Below, piece by piece: positions 6,180 to 6,635 of a stretch of 6,635 bases of DNA (position 1 is its first letter; every line of letters starts with the position of its first letter). Source of the DNA: Rickettsia typhi (GTDB taxonomy: Bacteria; Pseudomonadota; Alphaproteobacteria; Rickettsiales; UBA1997); the NCBI GenBank assembly GCA_945903615.1, contig CAMDOL010000078.1, forward strand, positions 1 through 6,635. Direction: 5' to 3'. The position numbers were made by a program, and so were the translations under genes. Under the pieces are notes generated by a model, which saw only the letters and a program-made list of their open reading frames with translations, did no database searches and was not told where the DNA came from.

Positions 6180-6530
6180 TTATTTAGTTGGAGAAGTTGG
6201 ATTTTGAGCTGGCTCCATAGAAGGAGCTGGTTCTTGACTTTTTTGTTGTTCAAGAATTTTGTCGATCTCAAGAGTGTTTGATTTATTAATCTTGGAGGAA
6301 ATTAGAGCTAAAACCAAGCAATTAAGCATAAAAAATGCAACTAAAATCATCGTTGCTTTGGTTAGAAAATTAGCTGAAGATTTTGAAGACATAACTGAGT
6401 TTAGACCACCAGAACCACCACCGATACCGCTTAGAGAATCTCCATCGGATTTTTGAACCAGCACTAAAAATATTATTACTACAGCGATTACGACCTGCAT
6501 TATTAGTAAAAATAATTGTAAATTTTCCAT
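6180..6530 (-). CDS. secG: Preprotein translocase subunit SecG
   Basis: SecG is the small auxiliary subunit of the SecYEG protein-export channel in the inner membrane. The 116 residues show the family layout. Helix 1 is at about 5-26. A glycine- and serine-rich loop follows (QKSDGDSLSGIGGGSGG, 26-42, then SSKSSANFLTKAT, 48-60). Helix 2 is at about 60-78 (MILVAFFMLNCLVLAL). The polar C-terminal tail from about 80 is rich in Lys, Gln, Glu and Pro and ends NPTSPTK, an extension often seen in alphaproteobacterial SecG and poorly conserved. The start is the ATG at 6528-6530, with no recognisable Shine-Dalgarno. In many bacteria tpiA is the upstream neighbour, but only about 100 bases remain here and they do not show it. 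Downstream it is tightly linked to gcvT. Confidence 0.96.
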   Translation of the reverse strand: MENLQLFLLIMQVVIAVVIIFLVLVQKSDGDSLSGIGGGSGGLNSVMSSKSSANFLTKATMILVAFFMLNCLVLALISSKINKSNTLEIDKILEQQKSQEPAPSMEPAQNPTSPTK

Positions 6531-6552
6531 TGATTTTGAGGTGAAAGATTAT

Positions 6553-6635
6553 TTAGGAAACAATACTAAAGTTCATCTTAAATTCATCTTTAAGTTTTGT
6601 CTTTTTGGTAAAAATTTTCTTGAAGAATTTAGAGG
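6553..6635 (-). CDS. Possible 3' end of an unidentified gene at the right edge
   Basis: On the minus strand one frame is open from the right edge (from 6633) for 26 codons to a TAA at 6553-6555, ending KDEFKMNFSIVS. The Lys- and Phe-rich tail, the 22-base gap to the secG start and the shared direction of all other genes make it a plausible C-terminus of the gene before secG. It is too short to identify. A plus-strand frame beginning GTG at 6541 is also open to the edge, so coding status is uncertain. Confidence 0.3.
   Translation of the reverse strand, partial: SKFFKKIFTKKTKLKDEFKMNFSIVS

Noticed and set aside
6572..6594. TTCATCTT direct repeat (6572-6579, 6583-6590) with a CTTAAA/TTTAAG inverted repeat
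   Set aside because: Two short copies and a six-base stem in AT-rich sequence are within chance expectation, and no promoter or operator could be assigned.
6541..6635. Plus-strand frame starting GTG at 6541, open to the right edge
   Set aside because: It is short, rich in Phe and Lys as expected from AT-rich DNA, opposes every other gene, and has no identifiable features. It could not be excluded completely.

Overview
The window is a compact, AT-rich bacterial segment in which every gene I can support lies on the minus strand, so transcription runs from high to low coordinates. In that order the genes are: possible 3' end of an unknown gene (right edge), secG, gcvT, gcvH, a hairpin terminator, a D-Ala-D-Ala carboxypeptidase-like gene (peptidase S11), sdhC, sdhD, sdhA, then two unrecognised genes for small exported proteins. 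The second of these runs off the left edge. No gap between genes exceeds about 150 bases. I see no rRNA, tRNA, CRISPR array, insertion sequence or phage gene.

The likely host is an AT-rich alphaproteobacterium, plausibly Rickettsiales-like. SdhA is very close to the Rickettsia and mitochondrial type, including the [10 protein letters not shown]-terminus. The sdhC-sdhD-sdhA order without an adjacent sdhB recalls Rickettsia, where (from memory) sdhB lies elsewhere. The glycine cleavage genes argue against Rickettsia itself, which to my knowledge lacks that system. The taxonomic placement is an inference.

Region by region: 6180-6530 encodes the SecG subunit of the Sec translocon. It lies 9 bases upstream of gcvT (5058-6170), followed by gcvH (4657-5031). 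GcvT and GcvH are the aminomethyltransferase and lipoyl-carrier proteins of glycine cleavage; gcvP is not here. A 14-bp perfect hairpin (4613-4651) closes that unit. Then come a short periplasmic S11 peptidase (3753-4580, GTG start) and the succinate dehydrogenase (complex II) genes. SdhC and SdhD form the haem- and quinone-binding membrane anchor, and SdhA is the flavoprotein that oxidises succinate. The 148-base sdhD-sdhA gap is the least ordinary non-coding stretch: it holds an imperfect inverted repeat and an open frame continuing past the sdhD stop. Where sdhB often sits there are instead two small signal-peptide genes (1-900) that I do not recognise.

Most of the window is core metabolism and housekeeping. 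I found no convincing new system. The exported pair at the left and the sdhD-sdhA spacer element are the parts most worth following up.
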